A DNA stretch of 64,000 nt from Galaxea fascicularis (taxonomy: Eukaryota > Cnidaria > Anthozoa > Scleractinia > Euphylliidae), in contig OX419345.1 of the NCBI GenBank assembly GCA_948470475.1, positions 17,903,739 through 17,967,738 on the forward strand, read 5' to 3'. Position 1 is the stretch's first letter, and every line of letters begins with the position of its first letter. The notes under the pieces are model-generated. The model did not search any database, was not told where the DNA came from, and saw only the letters and a list, made by a program, of their open reading frames with translations. Positions 61,301 to 64,000 of the stretch are shown here, piece by piece. The position numbers were made by a program, and so were the translations under genes.

Positions 61301-63479
61301 AGATTAAAGGATTACAATAAACTAATTTAAAATGATTTTGGATTGTTCACGGAAGCATAGTTCTGTAATCTAACAAATCTACAAGGAGAGGATTACGGCT
61401 TGCACTCGTCTGTTTCCTTCAGGGTACTTTTACATATACTGAATGATTCATTTTAAATTAGCGGTCAAAGGAATATTGATGCCAGCGAGTGTGCAATAAT
61501 TACTCCGAATCACGTTTTCACACATCGAGAATTTAGCGTATTAGCGCAGTCAAAAGAACTTATTAAAAGCCAACGATTTTGTTGACTTGGGAATAATACA
61601 GCATAACTGAAAATTGAAACACCAGTTTTAATATGTTTTTCCCGAATTTTCCTGCAGTAATTTAATTTAATTTAAAAAACAATGTTGATCCTTCCGAAGT
61701 TTCAGGAGTTTGCATTCAAATGAGAAATTACGTCGAAGAAATTTACATACGGTAAGAACTATCATAGCACGCGACGAGCGAAATGTAATATTGTTCGAAA
61801 TCCGCGTGTCTTTCTTGTTAAGTTGTCATTGCAAATTTAATAGTTAAGCCAGAGATTCTAAGTATGCGTAAACTCTAGATATCACTATTCATCGCAACGG
61901 CAAATGAACAGATCCAACCCTTTTTCGAACAATATAATTTCATCGAACTTCAGACACATTTTCAATTAAGATATTACGTACAAGTAACTATACTGATCGG
62001 TGAATATTGATGAGAATTTGTTTACAATCGTATATTTACCTTATTGATTATCTCTTTTCACGGCTCACTTATAAATGTATATAGTTAGCATTCTTTTTTA
62101 TATGCAAATAATTTGAGATCAGGAAATGTTAATACCTGAGCGGTGTTTAAAAATCTGCGAGTTCCCCTTGAACGGGCTCTATATAAAAAAATTCTGTAAT
62201 TCAGAGCTCAATGAGCTCACATCTAAAATATTCTTTTCAAAACTCAAACAAAACTTGCACCGCCTCATTACGGAATAAATAATCATTTTGTCGGACGAAT
62301 GCCGGAGAAATTGGAAAGGTGGACACTCTACCTGAATGATAATTTCTATTTATTCGATCGTTCGATGAAGATTTTTCTTGATTCATTTGATCAATTTTGT
62401 TTTATTGTCTTTGTTGCTGTCAATTTACATAAAACAAGAGGATTTTCTGTCGATTTTCTGCGACTGTGCAGAGGTAAGATTAGGGTTAGGGAAGGGTGAC
62501 AGCGAGCACCGCGAATCGCCGGCTAACATTATTTTTCGCCAGGTTTGGACTATCAAATCAATTTGAAGCAATCACAAATCTAAAATCTTTGCCGAAACGA
62601 AGCGAAGTTGCTCGTTTTACAATGCAAACAAATGCATCTAACGAAGCACAATGCCATTATATAAATGAAAACTCTTTGAGATAAAAGTGAAACTGTCAGC
62701 ATGTCTAATTTGAATAATGGCTGTGTAGTACATTTTTTATAGCCGCCGCTCAACTAGAATCAAGTCGTACATTATCTATATTCCATGCTGTGCGTTTCTC
62801 CCGCGTGCGGTGTATAACTTCTCTTGAAACATTCAATAAAAGCGCGATAATCTATTGACATTTTATTTCTAAGTTCAATATACCTGTAAATTTTACTCAC
62901 CAGATCGTCCAGACTGTGTGATTTATGTTCCTTTTTAAGCCGAATCATCGGCTCTTCCATGATCTCGTCCGGTTGCTGATCGACCTGTTCCATTTCTTGG
63001 TCAATTTCGTTCTCCATTCTAACCAAATCTGGCGGCTCTAAGCCGAATTTTACACTTATGCGCGCCACATCCATTAAGGTCAAAATAACAGACTTTTCGT
63101 TCTTATGAAGAACAAGATCTTCCGTTTCAAACATAATAATATCCGACACTCCAAGTTGACGGCACCAACGAATAAAATTTGCTACATTATCTCTGGCAAT
63201 GAATGACCCACGAAAGCCAGTCCTTTCTTTGTAGGTAACTCCGCAAGATGGAAAAGTATCTCTAGGTATAGAGGGGTTGTAATGAAGAAATTCTTCGCCA
63301 GTGCTTTGAATCACGTTCGCGAGTCTACACAAACCCACTCCTGTCTCAAGATCCTCTAACAGCGTCTCTACCGTAATCACTAAACCCAAGATACTCGACA
63401 TCCAGGCCGCTAAATCTTCCTTCATAGCCGCCATACATCGGTCTGTAGCTCCTGATCTGTCTCTGCTGCGCTCCGCCAT
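47412..63479 (-). CDS. GAS2-like protein (CH + GAR domains)
   Basis: Seven minus-strand exons were read: 63479-62901, 59183-59076, 57404-57314, 53306-53131, 50814-50211, 49365-48011 and 47819-47412. They sum to 3321 nt (1106 aa plus stop), and every junction keeps frame. GAS2-family proteins link actin filaments and microtubules. The calponin-homology domain fills most of exon 1 (about residues 20-160; [29 protein letters not shown]). The GAR domain runs over exons 1-3 (about 190-260; [20 protein letters not shown], then [17 protein letters not shown]). The rest is a long, low-complexity Ser/Arg/Pro/Thr-rich tail, with a TKIP motif at 568-571 that fits the SxIP class of EB1-binding signals found in GAS2L1/2 tails. 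The exon 4 donor is GTTTGT, a weaker form. The introns carry two tRNA genes and many transposons. It could be the orthologue of several vertebrate GAS2L genes. Confidence 0.92.
49676..49827. mobile_element. MITE, TAGGCCATATTCGTATTCTCGG family, copy 2
   Basis: Its near-perfect arms read TAGGCCATATTCGTATTCTC and continue through GGATCTAGCATGAA and GGAGGCTCTTGCGGGGGAAT to a loop of about 20 bases. It matches the copy at 16742-16897 almost base for base. It is in the intron between GAS2-like exons 5 and 6. Confidence 0.92.
51507..51579 (-). tRNA. tRNA-Arg (ACG)
   Basis: The 73-nt gene folds as a cloverleaf: acceptor GGCCCTG with CAGGGTC (one G-T pair), D arm with GCCCAATGGATAAGGC, anticodon arm TCTGA-CTACGGA-TCAGG with anticodon ACG, and T arm with GGTTCGAGTCC. 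No intron. A T5 Pol III terminator follows at once (51502-51506 on the plus strand as A5). It lies inside a GAS2-like intron, same strand. Confidence 0.96.
52288..52361 (-). tRNA. tRNA-Asn (GTT)
   Basis: The 74-nt cloverleaf has acceptor GTCTCCG paired with CGGGGAC, A box TGGCGCAATCGGTTAGCGCG, anticodon arm TTCGG-CTGTTAA-CCGAA with anticodon GTT, and B box GGTTCAAGCCC. A long T run (A-rich 52276-52286 on the plus strand) follows the 3' end. It lies inside a GAS2-like intron, same strand. Confidence 0.96.
52341..53020. repeat. 340-bp tandem duplication starting inside tRNA-Asn
   Basis: Unit 1 is 52341-52680 and unit 2 is 52681-53020. Both begin AACCGATTGCGCCACGGAGA and end in TTATTAAATAGAGACCCATG-TCT. 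Only about three base differences were seen, so the duplication is recent. Confidence 0.93.
52681..52701 (-). pseudogene. truncated tRNA-Asn 5' end
   Basis: The second duplication unit carries only the first 21 nt of the tRNA-Asn gene (acceptor 5' strand and start of the D arm). It lacks the anticodon and T arms, so it cannot make a tRNA. Its A box is incomplete. Confidence 0.88.
53956..54035. mobile_element. 80-bp hairpin element with 9-bp target duplication
   Basis: Perfect 34-bp arms (TAGCCTGCGAGGGCAGACGT...GGTTGTCG) enclose a 12-base loop. The element is bounded by exact direct repeats TCGTTCGTG at 53947-53955 and 54036-54044. Nine-base duplications are typical of Mutator-like elements. 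It shares the TAGCCTGC end with the element at 58577-58957. Confidence 0.9.
54436..54645 (+). pseudogene. transposon-borne open frame in the left inverted arm
   Basis: A 69-codon frame ([20 protein letters not shown] to DTWKV) ends at a GTGTAAGT splice-donor-like site. A decayed reverse copy of it lies in the right arm (about 55690-55897). It may be the first exon of the gene whose next exon is the OTU segment at 54863. No domain was recognised. Confidence 0.45.
54863..54979 (+). pseudogene. OTU cysteine protease fragment
   Basis: The frame encodes 38 residues including [20 protein letters not shown], the OTU signature with the catalytic Asp-x-x-Cys. It stops at a TGA. Similarity continues one frame over as [14 protein letters not shown], showing a frameshift. 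The catalytic His region was not found. OTU proteases remove ubiquitin and are known passengers of several eukaryotic transposons. Confidence 0.7.
55234..55461 (-). pseudogene. THAP-type zinc-finger fragment
   Basis: The frame starts at an ATG ([20 protein letters not shown]) and continues to [19 protein letters not shown], the layout of a THAP DNA-binding domain: C-x4-C, then a conserved Trp. The second Cys-x2-His pair is missing and the frame is broken afterwards. It lies opposite to the OTU fragment in the core of the TTAA element. Confidence 0.65.
56239..56577 (-). pseudogene. Lys/Ser-rich open frame in the TTAA element
   Basis: From the ATG at 56577 the frame reads [19 protein letters not shown] and continues with Lys-rich then Ser-rich sequence for about 112 residues. 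There is no recognised domain. Its position inside the transposon suggests a transposon gene or captured exon rather than a host gene. Confidence 0.35.
56885..57086. mobile_element. MITE, CCCTTTAACTCC family
   Basis: It starts CCCTTTAACTCCCAAGATCT and ends GGAGTTAAAGGG. The TTAA on its left is shared with the right border of the 2.8-kb element, so the two insertions abut. A diverged relative is at 42119-42308. Confidence 0.8.
57751..58520. mobile_element. 770-bp TTAA-flanked element with GGTGGCCGAACACAG ends
   Basis: The termini are perfect 19-bp inverted repeats GGTGGCCGAACACAGTTTT, with TTAA at 57747-57750 and 58521-58524. The interior has an inner inverted pair (AATTTTGACATAG near 58162 and CTATGTCAAAATTTT near 58226) and no clear coding. 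Like the 2.8-kb element it begins TTAAGGT, so the two may belong to one superfamily. It is in the GAS2-like intron between exons 2 and 3. Confidence 0.88.
58577..58957. mobile_element. 381-bp MITE with TAGCCTGC ends and 9-bp target duplication
   Basis: The ends are TAGCCTGCAGTGCAGGCGGT and its complement. ATTTTTGTT is repeated exactly on both sides (58568-58576 and 58958-58966). An inner inverted pair GCACTCGTTTCCATCTCTCA flanks the centre. The 9-bp duplication and the shared terminal octamer link it to the hairpin at 53956-54035. No coding capacity. Confidence 0.9.
59665..59865. repeat. dispersed ~190-bp repeat, copy 2
   Basis: It matches 20098-20290 with scattered changes and small indels; the run GCATTATCCGAAAGTCTTAG is identical. 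Located in the first GAS2-like intron, which otherwise (about 59.9-62.9 kb) holds no recognisable feature. Confidence 0.85.
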
Positions 63480-64000
63480 GTTTCCAATACAGCTGTACTC
63501 CTTAATAAGCTAAATATTACTCGTAAATGTTCATCCCAATTGGACCGATCCTATTGGTTTTAAATGCTATTCACCGGGAGACCGATAACTCAGTAACTGC
63601 ATAACGTCAAAGGGTTTTGAACCAACACCACGGCGCCTTGACTATGACAAGGGAGCGTGCGCACACTAAAAAAAAATGCCGACAAAACACATACAAACTG
63701 CATCGCAGCCTTCGTCTGCTTTGTTTACACTGATTACTATTGTTGTCTCTGCTACACTTCAGTCGAATAAACATCAATTGTTAATGACACATGGTTTATA
63801 AAATCCTTCACCCGCGTTAACGTTCCTTCGCCAAGCTCAATAAATACGCCGTTTCCTCAGAAAAAAGTCCGGCGAACTAGCTCAAGTAAATTATGTCACA
63901 CCAGTTGCGCGCAGCATTTGATCGGAAACAAAACCGTTTTTTTATCAGACGGCAACTCACGCAGCGAAATCTCTCTTTTTTTCCCAGGAATGCAAGCCTA
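63480..64000 (-). promoter_or_regulatory. region upstream of the GAS2-like gene
   Basis: This stretch precedes the ATG at 63479 and should contain the 5' UTR and promoter. On the minus strand an ACCAATAGGA CCAAT-type box occurs at about 63552-63561, and another CCAAT (in the CCAATTGG palindrome) at about 63537. No TATA box was assigned. Confidence 0.35.

Noticed and set aside
1..64000. CRISPR arrays, bacterial operons, ribosome binding sites
   Set aside because: No regularly spaced identical repeats with unique spacers occur; split genes, SINEs and animal protein families show the DNA is eukaryotic.

Overview
The window is eukaryotic, almost certainly animal, and most likely from an anthozoan cnidarian, probably a stony coral. 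It is AT-rich, and its genes are split into short exons with GT/AG borders. It holds an animal SEPT2-type septin and a GAS2-like cytoskeletal linker. It also holds an isocitrate lyase, an enzyme kept by cnidarians but lost by most animals. Many small non-autonomous transposons and tRNA-derived SINEs fill the introns. The species is an inference; no ribosomal or mitochondrial marker is present.

Layout. (1) 0.9-23.3 kb, minus strand: three tandem paralogues, called C (927-6303), B (8047-12433) and A (15773-23329). Each has five coding exons with matching phases and nearly identical exon lengths, and encodes a four-transmembrane protein of CD20/MS4A-like architecture (203, 194 and 234 aa). The membrane core is conserved. 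The cytoplasmic tails differ: only A keeps a Pro/Tyr-rich tail with a PPxY motif. (2) 23.3-30.6 kb: mostly intergenic, with a GACTCCG-rich repeat block, a CpG-rich candidate septin promoter near 26.7-27.0 kb and a 719-bp terminal-inverted-repeat element. (3) 30.6-35.8 kb, plus strand: a septin of the SEPT2 group (349 aa). Its P-loop exon is present twice in tandem, both copies with intact splice sites and the same peptide. (4) 38.8-41.4 kb, minus strand: a complete three-exon isocitrate lyase (435 aa). (5) 41.4-47.4 kb: no gene recognised; two mobile-element remnants. (6) 47.4-63.5 kb, minus strand: a seven-exon GAS2-like gene (1106 aa; CH domain, GAR domain, long Ser/Arg-rich tail with a TKIP motif). 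Its introns hold a tRNA-Arg(ACG), a tRNA-Asn(GTT) with a 340-bp tandem duplication that made a truncated tRNA copy, and a dense set of DNA transposon remnants. One of these is a 2.8-kb TTAA-flanked element carrying OTU-protease and THAP zinc-finger fragments inside a large inverted repeat.

The genes do not form a pathway. Septin and the GAS2-like protein both act on the cytoskeleton, but nothing in the sequence ties them together. The most unusual items are the tail-diverged four-TM array, the duplicated septin P-loop exon, the OTU/THAP composite transposon, and two hairpin elements sharing TAGCCTGC ends with exact 9-bp target duplications. Coding models were built by reading splice sites and frames by eye; exon sums were checked for reading-frame closure in every gene.
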